From Gambelia wislizenii (Eukaryota; Chordata; Lepidosauria; Squamata; Crotaphytidae): DNA of 64,000 nt. The notes beneath the pieces were generated by a model. The model saw only the letters and a list, made by a program, of their open reading frames with translations. It had not been told where the DNA came from and made no database searches. Each line of letters opens with the position of its first letter. Positions within the stretch are counted from its first letter, which is position 1. The DNA is taken from NCBI GenBank assembly GCA_030847615.1, contig JAUMIR010000001.1:61641501-61705500 (forward strand), read 5' to 3'. This document shows, piece after piece, positions 51,500 through 63,995 of the stretch. The position numbers were made by a program, and so were the translations under genes.

Positions 51500-52888
51500 T
51501 TTTTGTTCCACTTTGGGACTTAAAGTTTTAGAAGGGGGCAGAAAAACATTTTGCAATATATATATATAATTTGTATAAAATAAATGCTGCTATTCAGTAT
51601 TCCAGTCCATCAGCGGTGACCACATCTTCTACTGCCTTCCCACATATTTGCTTAAGTTTCCCCACAAAGTCAGCCAATCAGCATTTCATGGCCTCTGAAC
51701 ATGCTCAGTCATTGCTTGGATACTTTTGGGTTGGCTGCCTCTTAGGATTATTTTTAAAGGGTGGGGATTTTTGTTTGTTTGTTTTTTTGTTTTGGTACTT
51801 CTGCAAACCTTGGGATTTCCCCAAATCTCCTGACTAGGGTGGCCATGTGCTGTAATTTATTGAAAACCACCCTCTCTTTGAAGGACTGCCAGAAGATAGT
51901 CCTCAAAGGCATCCTCTATTTGAAGGGCCATCCAGTCCAAGTCTGATATAAAGATAAAGAACCATAAAGAGGAAAAGCAGGAGGGCTTTTAGTTTGCCTA
52001 CTAGTGCTTAGTTCTGGGATAATGGACCAAGCAGGTACAGGGATCACCTGGTGGCAGTCTTCTTTACTTGGCTAGGACTTCCTGTAATTCTGTTTAAATA
52101 ATAAAAATCTTTTCTAATTTTGCCTCTGTGCATATACATTGTCATATGTAATTCTATTATAAATATGTGTTTTCATTTGTCCTCTTTTTTTAGTGATGGA
52201 TGCCTTCTTTTTGGGGGGAGGGGATAATCTGTTAAGTGGCCTCCCTTTTACATATGGATACCTCCCTTTTGTATATGGATGGAGCCATTTTGGCTACTCA
52301 GGCACTTGTTCTCACTTTTAAACATCAGAAATAGGCATGGGATCATATGGAATGGAATGATACTTGGAATACCTAAGGTTTTGGTTCAATAAATATCTGT
52401 GACTACAGTACACAATGAAAGGAGAGTGATGTGCTCTGTAATGCCATTTTCCACAATTAATCAGACAATTAAAGTTGAAGATAAAAGGGTACACCTTGAC
52501 TATGAAAATGAACAAGGAAGAAAACATGGCCATTCAGAGTCACTTTGGGGTTGGAAACCTGTTGGGGCATTACACTGCTGTAACTCCTGATTACTCCGAT
52601 ATTTACTTACTTGCATAAGGAACTATCCAGTGCTTCATTACACAAATGTTTCCCAAGTGGGCTTGCTTAAAGGTCTGTCAGTGTGTAACCATAATCCTGT
52701 CCCCAATTACTAGAATAGACACTTGAATAGCTACTAGAATATCAACCCCCCCCAAGTTCTTCATATCATTTGCATAACTATGCAAGAAAAGCTTTATGAT
52801 CCACCAGCCCTGAACTCTTAGTAATAGTTATTAGGAAGAAATTCTAGGGTTTTTTTTTTTTCCTCCCTGGATTCTTGAGTATGATTGA
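51500..52888. other. No recognised feature
   Basis: AT-rich, unique-looking sequence. Short frames only, none with a recognised domain. Confidence 0.42.
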
Positions 52889-52890
52889 TA

Positions 52891-53222
52891 CAAGTTGAGT
52901 ATCCTTTATCAGAAATGCTCGGGACCAGTGGTATTTTGCATTTTGGAATATTTTGGATTTTGGAATACTTGCAAATACATAATGAGCTATCTTGGAGATG
53001 GGACCCCAGTCTAAACATAACATTCATTTATATACACCTTATACACATAGCCTGAAGGTAATTTTATAGACGATATTTTTAAATATTTTGTTCATGAAAC
53101 AAAGTTTGTATACATTGAACCATCAGAAAGCAAAGTTGTCACTATCTCAGCCACCCATGTGGACATTTTGGATTTTGGAATATTTCAGATTTTGGAATTC
53201 TAGATAAGGGAAACTCAAACTG
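52891..53222. mobile_element. Tigger-type MITE resembling an amniote family (MER46-like)
   Basis: It begins CAAGTTGAGTATCCTTTATC and its other end in reverse is CAGTTTGAGTTTCCCTTATC. TA flanks both ends (52889-52890 and 53223-53224). The interior GATGGGACCCCAGTCTAAAC and TTATACACATAGCCTGAAGG resemble, from memory, a Tigger MITE well known in amniote genomes. The exact family name is unverified. Confidence 0.65.
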
Positions 53223-53224
53223 TA

Positions 53225-54499
53225 ATTCTAATCAACACCTCAAAGAAAATGGCAATAATCCTGTTAGTTCCAGCTAAAAATAGACCCATTGAAATTAATT
53301 GTTGAATGGTGAATCAACACATGGGTAAATACCATTGAGCCAATGGGTGTACTGTAGTTAGGACTAATAATAAAATTTAGGTTCAGCTGTTTAGATGTAT
53401 ACTGTGATGTTGCAGCTATAGATCAATAAATATAACTTGTGAATGTGAAAAATGCCTATTTGAAAACATGTATTATGTTTTCAATTAGCTCTTGTATGCC
53501 TGGTTTGTCTCCATGTAATGCCTGAAAATATCCACATGATAGCGCACAATAAATTACCCACTTAACATGGGACAAATTATCTATTGGCACAGATTAATAA
53601 AGAACTGTTTAATGTAGAGTTAAACTTGATGTAGTTATACCAATTAAAAAAAAGAACACACTAAAATTGTTAGCTAAAATGTTCTAGTTTCATGAGAATA
53701 AAGATGGGGGGAGTGTATCTAAGCAGCTATTTTTAGCTGAGTAAAGAAACATGGTAGAAAGCTGCCAGTTTTGACAATTTTAGGGCAAGTTTATGGAAGA
53801 GATTTGTCTGCAGGTTACCTTAATATGCAAGAAAAAGGAAGTTGCTGGCAAAAGCAGACCTTAAGCCAAGTAAGTCTGAGGAAATAACTGTCAAGCGTGA
53901 GGATGCTAAAAACTGAGCAAATGAGTTAAATATGTTCAGTGCCCCAGTCCACAAGATAAACTCAAGCAAGGATGTTTTCATTGCAGTACACAAAACAATG
54001 TGCCTGGGGTTTGCTGTTATAAAAATGCAAAATGTCACAAATGCCAAGTGTGAGTGCATTAGGTGGACAAGTGGGAAGAAAAACAGCCAGCAGAATGCCA
54101 TAATGAAAGTTTGAAAGGCAGCAAATTGATTTTTTTAAAGGAAATTCTAGATAAAAACAAAACAGTGACAGGTAAAATGTGTGAAGCTGTGACTTGCATG
54201 ACAGACAAGTAAATGGTCAATTAAGTGCCTAGAAAATAAAGATGTCCAAAAACTAGCTAGAAATTATTGTTACCGAATTTGCAATAGAGTTAATGAGAGC
54301 AGAGTTGGGGGGGTGGTAAGGTGAGGAATGGTCAGATAAATTCAGTAAAGTCGTGGATGGCAAAAACCCCAAAACAACCTACATGAAGAACCACAAAGGC
54401 TGCAACCCTGTGCACAATTCTCCGGCTGTATGAGCAATCCAACTTAGTGGGAGGCTGATTTAAAACCACAAAAATGGAAAGTTCAAAAGAGCCTTCCAG
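53225..54499. other. Unassigned, unique-looking sequence
   Basis: About 1.3 kb with no recognisable repeat or coding sequence. Probably ordinary non-coding host DNA. Confidence 0.42.
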
Positions 54500-54610
54500 G
54501 GCATCCAACTGGACAGCTTTCTTGATGTAGGAAATCTGGAACTAGAGCATCCCCAACAGATAACTGTCCAGTCTCTGTTTGAATGACTCCAATAAAGCAG
54601 AGTTGTTGCA
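54500..54610 (-). mobile_element. CR1 LINE 3' scrap
   Basis: GCATCCCCAACAGATAACTG followed by TCCAGTCTCTGTTTGAATGA is the reversed end of CR1 ORF2, as in the copies at 7.7 and 49.6 kb. Heavily decayed. Confidence 0.5.
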
Positions 54611-54784
54611 CCTATAGGAGGGGTTCTAGCTCAGTAAGGAGCTTTGTGTGCAGAAGGTTCCAAGGTCCCTTTCCCAGCAAAGTGTGCAAGTCCTTTGGTC
54701 TTCTTGTCCTGAAGACCTGAACTAATTTAAGGCAACTTGATGTTTCCTGGCCAATATCCTATCAGTCTTGGACTACAATCCTGA

Positions 54785-55045
54785 CTCCTCACCAGTCATC
54801 TTAGTTACATGAGGTTGTACACAGTTCACCTTCTAAGACAAGGTGGAGCCAAAATGGGATTTGAACAGTTCCTCACTCTTTTTGTCATCTGTCAGCACTT
54901 CCCTATTCTTACTGATGAGCAGTCTTACTATTCCATCTTCTTCCACTTGAACATATCTGGAAAAAGGTGCTTTTTTGTTGCCCTTAGGATCTCTTGTCAT
55001 CCATAGCTCATTCTGAACTTCTGATTTTAGTGCTCTTGTCATGCT
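54785..55045 (-). mobile_element. CR1-like ORF2 fragment (between endonuclease and RT)
   Basis: The minus strand encodes DPKGNKKAPFSRYVQ and LISKNREVLTDDKKSEELFK. This resembles the CR1-group linker NKKGFFKYI followed by the VTDDEEKAE-like region that precedes the RT. No other part of the element is adjacent. Confidence 0.5.
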
Positions 55046-55054
55046 GGGACTTAA

Positions 55055-55720
55055 GGGCTTGTCTACACAGGCAATAAATATACCCTGTCCTACCCACATC
55101 TTAGAGCCCTGCAGACCTGACGACACAGGGCTTTTGCCTCTTTTTACCCCCCGGGTAGTCTTCATTACCCCCATGACAAATATGGGTGTAAGACAAGGGG
55201 AAGTCAAGTAGAGCCTGATAAACCATTATATTAAAATACCTGTTTGAATCTATTCCTGCTTGAAAGAAATGGATCAGGCCCCACATGACTGCAGGAGTCC
55301 ATTTCAACACGCTGATCCTTGCTGCAGCTTGTCGTCTGCCATTGCTTTTCTGCAGCAGTAAGGCGGTCAGCAACATATGCTCAAGGCTGGTCACATATTG
55401 TGGGCTGGCTTCCTAGCTTCCAGTAGGGTGGTCACTGGTGCTGCCAGTTGACCTGGCTCTCCCAGAAGGCAGGAAGGAGTCCTGCAGCATGTGACCAAGG
55501 CTGGTGACAAGCAGAGAGCCTTGATCACATGTTGTGGGCCAGCTTCCTGCTTTCCAAGATAGCAAGGAAGACTGTGGTGGTGGTGGCTGCAGCAATGGAA
55601 TGCCATGCCTGTCTCAACTTCCTCCCATTTGGAGGCAGGAACAGGGGAGGAATGGGCCTCATCCATAGCCAGGATATGCTAGCAGGGAGCTGGCAGATCC
55701 TGGCTCATGTAGATGAGCCC
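55055..55720. mobile_element. PIF/Harbinger-like MITE, 666 bp
   Basis: The left end GGGCTTGTCTACACAGGC and the reverse of the right end GGGCTCATCTACATGAGCC are inverted repeats. TAA lies outside both (55052-55054 and 55721-55723). The interior contains a tandem-like repetition of ACATGTTGTGGGC/ACATATTGTGGGC with GGCCAGCTTCCTGC. No transposase frame is present. Confidence 0.68.
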
Positions 55721-55863
55721 TAATAATTAGATTTAGGTCTGGTCTAAACTAGACTAGACTAGTGGACAAGTCCTGCATTCATTAATCTAATTCATTTTTA
55801 ATGCAATGCAAATTATTGAAATGAGTCTCCTTCAATTTATATGTTTCCACCAAAACATACTTA

Positions 55864-56479
55864 GGGGCTGTCTACACAGTAAAAAAAATACGTACAGCAT
55901 TCAGAAGATCCATCATGTGTACACACAGCCATTCGGATGCATACGTGTCTTTCGGAAGGGGGGCTAGCGAATCCCTCATAAACTACATGGATTCGGCATT
56001 CGGGAGGATTAGCGAATCTTGAGCTAAAATCTGTACAGCCATTCATATTGTTGACGGTCTGTACACCCCATTCGCACACATATGAACAGGCAGTGTAATC
56101 TAATTGGCTGGCTGAGCATAGGGGGCAGGGCTAGCAAAGAGGGGAATTGGGAGCAGCCACCATGTTGGATTCCTGGCTAAGCGAGAGTCCGGTAAGTCCA
56201 TGAAATGGAAATTTTTACATATATCTATTTTTATTTTACACTGTAAATAGGGAAAACTGATTGTCTGCAAAACAGGCACCTTTTAAAATAAAATTTTAAA
56301 AAGCGGTGGGAGATTTAAAACTATCGCTTGGATCGCTGGCTCCAGCCAGCTGGGCAAGGAGGGGTTATACGGAGTTTAAGGGGGGGAATTGCGTAGGCAG
56401 ATCATACGCATACAAACAACTGCCTTTTTGGATTTTTTACTCCCCCAATGGATTTTTTTTCCATCTTGTAGACAGGGCC
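55864..56479. mobile_element. PIF/Harbinger-like MITE, 616 bp
   Basis: The left end GGGGCTGTCTACACAGT and the reverse of the right end GGCCCTGTCTACAAGAT are inverted repeats. TTA flanks both (55861-55863 and 56480-56482). The interior shares CTAATTGGCTGGCTGAGCAT and CACCATGTTGGATTCCTGGC with the elements at 1978 and 5925, so it is the best-bounded member of that family. It is only about 140 bp from the preceding MITE. Confidence 0.72.
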
Positions 56480-56482
56480 TTA

Positions 56483-57428
56483 AACTGGCATAAAAACAAA
56501 AGATTCTACTGTGTAAGTTAAGAAAATATCATTCTTCTGTATGTCTAAGTTCTTCTGGCTATCACCAGAAGTTGGATGTTTAACTCTATTTAGTTGTCTG
56601 TCAAAATCCCATTGACATTTGTTGCGGATCCCACTCCTTGTATTAAGACACATCAATCTCTCTAACTAAAGGCTTGCTGAAGGCTACAGAGCCCATAGGA
56701 TGCTGTCCTTATTGATTTTGCTTGGTTTATGGTATGTTTGGATTCAGGTAGAAGTCAGACTGTAATGGCCCCGTTATCTGTGTGTCCTTGGTGAATTCAG
56801 GCAGTGTTGTTATGAAAGATCTATGTTTTCAGGTTACCCAATGAATTAATATCTGATCATGTGCCTGGATTTACATCTCCAGATTTCAATAACTTTCAGC
56901 AGGTTAGTAAAAATGTAACATGTATTATCTTCCCCCTTCCATCTCTACTCTAATAGGGAAGCCAACTGTTTTGTTCAAACTTTTAAAACTGCTGTGAAAA
57001 CTGTCGAGGGAGATAAACTATCTTTAAATCAGAAAATAACTTCTTTCTTGCTCTCTTATCAAACAAGGCCACATAGTGTGGTTCTATAGGAACTACGTGG
57101 GATGAACAGTTAATGAGCCGACATAGATGTGTGAGACTGCAAGCTAGGAGACCCAAGTTAGATAAAAATATATTGAAATATAAAATAAATCTATACCTCC
57201 AGGAAAGAAAGCAAGGTGTGTGGGAGATTGCAGCCTTGGTAATAGTTCCAGGTGCAATAATGCAGAAAAGAAGTTCAGTATCAATTATAAAACTAATTAG
57301 GACTCTACACTGTATGCTGGTAGATCTTGTCTGTGAACAAGGACATTTTTTATATTATCCCTCCTTATCAGGATCATTGTAACCTAATGAGTTAATGCGT
57401 AGTTGGAAAGATAGAGAGAAACTGATCT
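56483..57428. other. No recognised feature
   Basis: No supported gene or repeat. An 89-codon plus-strand frame (57113-57382) has no recognised domain. Confidence 0.4.
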
Positions 57429-57429
57429 G

Positions 57430-57850
57430 TTTCTAACCTTTGTGGCTGTACTGGCTGCCAATTAGTTACTGACACATGTTCAAAGTGTTACTCTTGGTTT
57501 ATAAGGCTCCAAACACCTTGGGACTAGGTTATTTGAGATAATGTATTTTTCTATACAGACCACCCTAGTTTTTATGTTCAGAGAAGGAAGACCTACTTCT
57601 TATACTGCAACTTATGAAGGATAGTATGGCCAGAGGTGGGTCTTCTTTGCTGTGGCACCCACTTTATGGAATGAGCTTTCTCTTGAGATCAGGTGGGCTC
57701 CCAACATGGAGACTTGCTGCCACCACCTTAAGACCTATTTGTTTGTCCTGACATTGATGAAATACTGTGTAATTTGTCAACCTTTTCCCCATTGTGTTAT
57801 TATTTTATTGGTCCTGTCTAAAGGACCAATAAAATAGTCCTTTATTTTGT
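57430..57850 (+). mobile_element. L2-type LINE 3' region
   Basis: TACTGGCTGCCAATTAGTTA, TTTATAAGGCTCCAAACACC and the encoded APTLWNELSLEIRWAP followed by HHLKTYLF (57654-57750) are the L2 ORF2 C-terminal series. Stops and frameshifts are present. A small inverted TTTATTGGTCC/GGACCAATAAA pair lies at about 57806-57832. Confidence 0.68.
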
Positions 57851-57894
57851 TTAAAATAGTCCTCATGGAATTCACTGGGAATACAATCTGTCTT

Positions 57895-58331
57895 AATAGG
57901 AACCTGCATCGATGCATCATATTCGGAAGGGGGGCAGCAAAAAAACTCCAAAAACTACATCCAGAGAGCTTTCACAGCTTTTTCTAGAGTTTTTAAAAAG
58001 CTCCATAGGAAGCACTCCCTGCCACCATGTTGGATTTTCACCTTAGCGAGTAACTGCTATGGCAAAAAATTGGCAATTTGTGTTCTCTCTCTCTCTCTCT
58101 TTTGGTAAATGTGAAATATCACTTGTGCACACTGAGGAAAAGGTTTTCTAAAAAATCCAGTGATGACAGATTTAAAAACACAAGTAATTCACTTGTAGCT
58201 GCCATCTTGGCTAGGGGGCATGTGAAGTTTATTGGGGGGGGGCTGGAAAACTGTTAAGACAAGTCCCAGCTGCTGCAAATTGCTATTACTGCAGAGCAAT
58301 CCACCCCCTCCTCATATAGATGACCCAATTG
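57895..58331. mobile_element. MITE fragment (CACCATGTTGGATT family)
   Basis: GCCACCATGTTGGATTTTCA, AGCTGCCATCTTGGCTAGGG and the terminus CATATAGATGACCC match the copies at 1978 and 5925. A (CT)n run lies at 58084-58100. The left end is unclear. Confidence 0.55.
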
Positions 58332-58734
58332 ATTTATTTTTACTATTTTATAGATTAGTTTTGCCACAGCTTGAGAAATTTTTTTGGTTTACAAGTACTA
58401 GAATCCCCTAGCCCAGCATGGGTAGTTATTTTCTCGATATTTTACCATTATTTTGAGGCTGCTTTGAGAATATAGTTTAAAAATGAAGCATTTTTAAACA
58501 TTTTTTTAAAAAAACAAAATTAAAATAAATGAACCATTGGGTTGATGGTCAGGTTAGAAAGAATACGAGTATATGCCACAGGCATATCCCATATCCTTTG
58601 AAGGTATAAAATAAATATGGATGTAAAAGTAGGTTTACATCTACTTTTTAATAATAGAAAAGTAGGTTTTTAATTATTATTGGCCAGAATCCTTTTCAGG
58701 ACTTATGAATGCATAACATAGAGTTGCACATTTA

Positions 58735-58815
58735 TAACTTTTTAAAACTCTGAGCCACTTTGGGTTCCAGCCTTGGGAAAAAAAGTGGACTATAAATAAA
58801 GGTAACAACGACTGT
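58735..58815 (+). mobile_element. L2-type LINE 3' end scrap
   Basis: GAGCCACTTTGGGTTCCAGC then GTGGACTATAAATAAAGG is the typical last ~60 bp of L2-group 3' UTRs, comparable to the end at 30.48 kb. Confidence 0.5.
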
Positions 58816-59822
58816 TTGACATTCATGGTCCCTACATATTTCCTCATTTAGGGGACATGTAGGAGTCATGGAGGTTCCCCAGTCCCCACTTACCAGCAAC
58901 CAGCCACTGTAATCAACAAGGGTCCATTCCCCCCATCGCTCAGGAAGAAGCTGACTGACATTCCCTCCCACCCTCCTTATATGAGGAATCTCCAGTGCTT
59001 ACTGCATATCACAACACTGATCTTCATTGTTGTTGTTTTTTTTTCAGGCTGTGAGCAAACACTGATTGCTCACAGGAGGGGTGGGAACATTAGTCAGCTA
59101 CTTCACTGGTGACAGGAGAACCCTGTCACTCACAATGGCTGCTTCCTGGTAAGTGGTCTTGGTGTGGAAGTCAGGCAAGGAATCACTGCATAGCTCTTCT
59201 AATAGAATTATAACCTGTGGGATTGTGTTTAATATTATAATTATAAGCACCGGAATCATAGATTGGCAAGATTTGCAAATATGTAATGTCTCCTGGCCTG
59301 ACCTCCCTCCCCTGCCCCATCCAGTTCAAGTGCCAGCCACTGATTCAGGTGAAGGAGGTCCATTCAGCTTCCAATCGGGGAGCAACCGGTAAGATATTTC
59401 CACCACCACCCACCAGCCAGCAAAGTTGAGACAAGGCTTGTGAAAGTGGTCCCACATTTGATTGTTCCAGGCTTGTGGCTGATGGGAGTGAGTGAGTAGA
59501 AACATCATCCTCCTTGCTCACCAACTGAAAGCTAAATGGACCTCCTTTTTCTGAACTGGTGGCTAGCTCTCAAACTGGGCTCGGGCTGCTGTCTGTTCAG
59601 TTGAGATATGACTAGGTAGGATATTGAATACAGAGCAGTTACAGATCCATAACTCTAGGTTACAAATCCATAACTGCAGCACTGAATAACATCCTGTGTC
59701 TTTAATTGTATCTTTTAAAATTATACCTTTCCTGTTGTATGGGATAAAAATGGAATATAAATTAAACATGCAAACAAGACAGACACAGAAAGAAGAGAAA
59801 TAACAATCGCTAGTGGAGCATC
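58816..59822. other. No recognised feature
   Basis: About 1 kb without a nameable repeat. CACTGATTGCTCACAGGAGG-type sequence and short frames only. Confidence 0.4.
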
Positions 59823-60046
59823 TTTTTTAAAAAATATATTTTTATTAATTTTATAATCATACATTATATTATCCAATCAATACTTAGTTAGTATAACACA
59901 TAAAATTATTATAAACACCGCAATTTTTCTATAAACTAATTTCAAAGGTTAACATAGTTTCTTTACTATAATTCTATTCAAAAATATTAATTCCCCTACC
60001 CCCCTCCACCTCAGTGCTCCCCTTCACTGGAGCCATTTTCCATTAC

Positions 60047-63000
60047 CTAATCTTTCCAGAATCTCATTTCTTCTCGTGGAGGTAACCTCCCATCTTTTGT
60101 CTGTAATACTTTTTTAACAAATACTTTCCAAATTTTATCAAAATCACTTTCTTTCCAACTTCCTCTTCTTACTTTAATTCTACATGTTAACTTACCATTT
60201 ATTGCCATCTTCCAAACTTCTTTATACCACTCCTCCACTTGTACATTTATTTGCATTTTCCAATGTCTTGCTATAATTAATCTTGCTGCCGTTAATAAAT
60301 TTGTTATTAAATCCTTTTCTGCTTGGTTCCCATTCTCTCCATTATAAATTGACATCAATGCTATGCTCGGTTTCCTTTCTATATTTCTATTCAGAATATT
60401 CTCTATTTCTATGAAAGCCATTTCCCAAAACTGCTGTACAAATTTACAATTCCACCACATATGCATATATGTACCTATTTCTTGACAACCTCTCCAACAA
60501 TATTTAGAGTTATTCTTATCTATATTATGCAATCTTGCTGGTGTCAAATACCATCTCCATATTATTTTATAATAATTTTCTTTTATCCGTATCGACATAT
60601 TTTTAGATGTCTTTGTTTCCATATCTTATCCCATTCATGATCTCCAATTTTTTGTTTCAAATCTTCCTCCCATATTCTACTTAGATATTCCGCTTTGTCT
60701 CTTTTATCTTTATTTTTTATCAATATTTTATATCTCTCTCTGGCTTTTCTTCGCAAACGAAGATTCAGGAAGGACTCATCCCGCGCTTTCTGCAAGCGCG
60801 CTGATGACTAAAAAGGCCAATCCGAGATAAACAAGTCCGGTTGCAAAAAGCACAGCAGAAGGTCTCCTTGGGTAATGTTTTTGGGTTGTGATTCTTTCTG
60901 CGTTGTCGTTTCTCTTCAAGACTTGTTCGTCGTGAGTTCTCAAATAAGGCTGCAGCATTGTGGATAGTGCGTCTCCATGCCTCCCGATGTGAGGCCAGGG
61001 TGGACCACTGTTGGTGATCAATTTGGCCAAGCCTGAGATGTTGTTTCAAGGAGTCTTTGTATCGCTTTTTTGGAGTGCCCCTCTTACGCTGACCCGTGGT
61101 GAGTTCACCGTAGAGTAGTATTTTTGGGAGGCGATGGTCCTCCATCCTAGAAACGTGCCCTGCCCAGCGCAGCTGTGTTCTCAATATCATGGCCTCAATG
61201 CTGGTGATCCCTGCTTGCTCAAGGACAGCAACATTCGTCACATAGTCAGTCCAGTGTATATTTAGGATTGTGCGTAGACAGCGCTGATGAAAGCGCTCGA
61301 GGAGTCGTAGGTGGTGGCGATAGGTGACCCATGTTTCAGATCCATAAAGGAGGATAGACAGTACGATGGCTCTATACACACTGATTTTTGTGCTTTGCCT
61401 CAGGTGTTTATTGCTCCAGACTCTTTTGTGATAATTCACTTGTAATACCTTTCATACTTTCATTATCATCCCTCTTTTCACCTTTTTTCACCACATTTTC
61501 AAATTTTGTAAATTCCCTTGTTTCTTTCTGATTCTTTTTCCAATTTTTAATCCATTGTTCTAACTGTATACGATTAAACCATGAAATTTTCATTCCACAT
61601 AATTTTCTCTTATACTCCCTCTCTCATTCCTCCATCCTATCCATCCCTCTATTTTGTCTAGTCCTCTTTTCTTTAATTCCTTTCCCATTTTTTCCTTCAA
61701 ATTATTTGGGAATTTTTTCCCCATTATAACCGGTGTTAATACTGAATCAATAGGCAAAAAATTCCTCTCATATTTATACCATATTTCCCATATATTTTGC
61801 AGAAATGAGTTCTCAATTCCTTTAATTTCCTTTTTTGTAAAATTATCAAAGAATATGTTCCATATTCTCTTTTCTATTCTCCATTTCTGTCTCTAACCAT
61901 TCTAAATCCCCCTGTCCTACAATTCCTTCTATAACATATCTCAATTGATTAGCTTCATAATATCCTTTTATTTTGGGAAGACCAAGTCCTCCCTCCTTCT
62001 GTGATATATACCAAAATAATTTATTTAATCTTGTCCTTTCCCCTCCATTACAATATTTATTCAACATATTTTGCAATTTTTTCAGTTCTACTTCTGATAT
62101 TTTTATGGTAACATTCTAAACAAAAAAATTAGTTTAGGTAATATTTTCATTTTAACTAAAGCTACTCTTCCAAACCATGGTAGTTGAATATTTTTATAGT
62201 CTTCCAACTTCTTTTCCATTTCTTTCCTTAGTACCATAATATTTTTCTGTTCTAGTTCTTTTAAATCTTTTGTAATATTTATTCCTAAATACTTAATATT
62301 ACTTTTTAATCTTACATCTATTTTTTCTCTTTTACAAATATATTTTCTTCTTCCTTAGTATAGTTAAACAACATCATATCTAATTTGTTCCAATTAACCT
62401 GTAAGCCTGTCATCTCCCGAAATACTTTTAAATGTTCTTTAATTTTTTCTATTCCGTTAATCAGTTCCTTAATTGTTAGCAATGTATCGTCAGCAAACAA
62501 GCTTATCTTATGTTTTGTTTCTACTCCAGTTCCTTCTATACTATTATCATTTCTTATCACATTTGCTAGAATTTCTATTACCATTGCAAACAATATTGGA
62601 GAAAGTGGGCAACCTTGTCTTGTTCCTCTCGTTATTTTTATTTCTCTTGTTATTCCATCATTAACCATCACTATAGCTGTGTTATGGGAATAGAATTGAT
62701 CTATTAATCCTCTAAACCACTTCCCCGTTCCAAATTCTTTCAATATTATTTTTAATGTTGGCCATTCCACACAGTCAAATGCTTTAAATATATCTAATGC
62801 TAATATCCCTGCTTTTACTTTTGTTTTGCCAATTATATGTATTTTGTTTAACACCCTTCCTATTAAATTTGACATTTGTCTTCCTTTCACAAATCCACAT
62901 TGGTCCTTTAATATATATTTATACATACAACTATTCATTCTCTTTGCCATTATTACTGATAATAACTTTGCATCTTGATTTATCAATGATATAGGCCTGT

Positions 63001-63995
63001 ATGATCCAGGGTCCAACAAATCCTTATCTGACTTTGGTATCAATATTATCAATGATTGTTTCCATGATAGAGGGACTTTGTTTCCCATTATTATATTATT
63101 ATATAATTCTAATAATTTAGGTATCAACGTCTTTTTAAATACTTTATAATAATCTGGTCCTAACCCATCCATTCCTGGAGCTTTCCCACTTTTTAAATTG
63201 TTTATTGCTTCCTCTACTTCCATTTTCATAAATGGTTTTTCTAATAAATCCCTATCTACCTCTTCTACTTTAATCTTCCAATTTTCCCCTACATATTTTC
63301 TATTTGTTCCACTGATTTATTCCCTGACTGGTACAGGTCTTTATAAAACTCCTCAAAAATTGTTAATTTTTCCTTCATTGTTCTACACATTTTACCTGCT
63401 TTACCTCTAATCCCATTTATCATATTTTCCATTTTCTTCTTCTGTGTGGATCTAGCCAACATTTTTGAATTTTTATTACTAAATTCAAAATACTCCCTTC
63501 TTAAATAAATTAAATTTTCCTGTACTTCATCTACTTCCATTTTATCCAATTCCTCCCTCTTTGCTCGTAACTCAATATAAGTTTGTTTTTCCTTGTTTAA
63601 TATATATTTATTTTCCAATAATTCTATTTCCCTTTCTAATTTCCCTTTTTTTTCTTCTTGCCTTTTTTTAAGTTAAAGGTTTCTTTTATGCATATCCCCC
63701 TTGTCACAGCTTTCATAGTATCCCACAAAATTCCTTTTGATACTTCTTTATCATTTAATTCCCATAATTCTTGCCATTCATGCTCAATTTTTTCTACTAT
63801 TTCTCTGTAATTTAAAATCTTTGTATTCAACCTCCACCTTTTCACCTGTTCATAATCTCTCTTCATTATAATCTCCACATTGACTAAGGTATGGTCTGTT
63901 ACTTTTATATTTTCTATCTCTGAATTTATGATTTTATCAATCAAATTTTTTGATACAAAAATATAATCAATTCTTAAATAACTCTTATGTACCAT
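60047..63995 (-). pseudogene. L1 ORF2 relic (endonuclease, RT, C-terminal Cys region)
   Basis: In order on the minus strand: the end of the APE endonuclease with RIDYIFVSKN and the TDHTLV catalytic His region (63900-63995), a linker (63289-63618), and the RT core (62318-63229) showing SGKAPGMDGLGPDYYK, SYRPISLINQDAK, RGTRQGCPLSPILFA and an intact FADDTLLTI box. The thumb and C-terminal part (61408-62076) follow, then after the inserted LINE the Cys-rich tail (60047-60795) with YCWRGCQEIGTYMHMWWNC. Frame breaks occur between segments, but individual segments stay open for up to about 300 codons, so this is a moderately young copy. Confidence 0.85.
60735..61430 (-). mobile_element. LINE 3' end (16.8-kb clade) nested in L1
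   Basis: This is the best-preserved 3' end of the family: a 224-codon frame (60765-61439). It encodes KISVYRAIVLSILLYGSETW, then the LEQAGITSIEAMIL region and a terminal finger with CCAFCNRTC and FSHQRAC (C-X2-C-X12-H-X4-C). It ends in AGCCAGAGAGAGA. L1 ORF2 coding sequence lies on both sides. The intact frame suggests it is the youngest copy in the window. No clear target duplication is visible. Confidence 0.82.

Noticed and set aside
55391..55666. 91-codon minus-strand frame as a gene
   Set aside because: It lies entirely inside a TIR-bounded MITE and has no recognisable domain.
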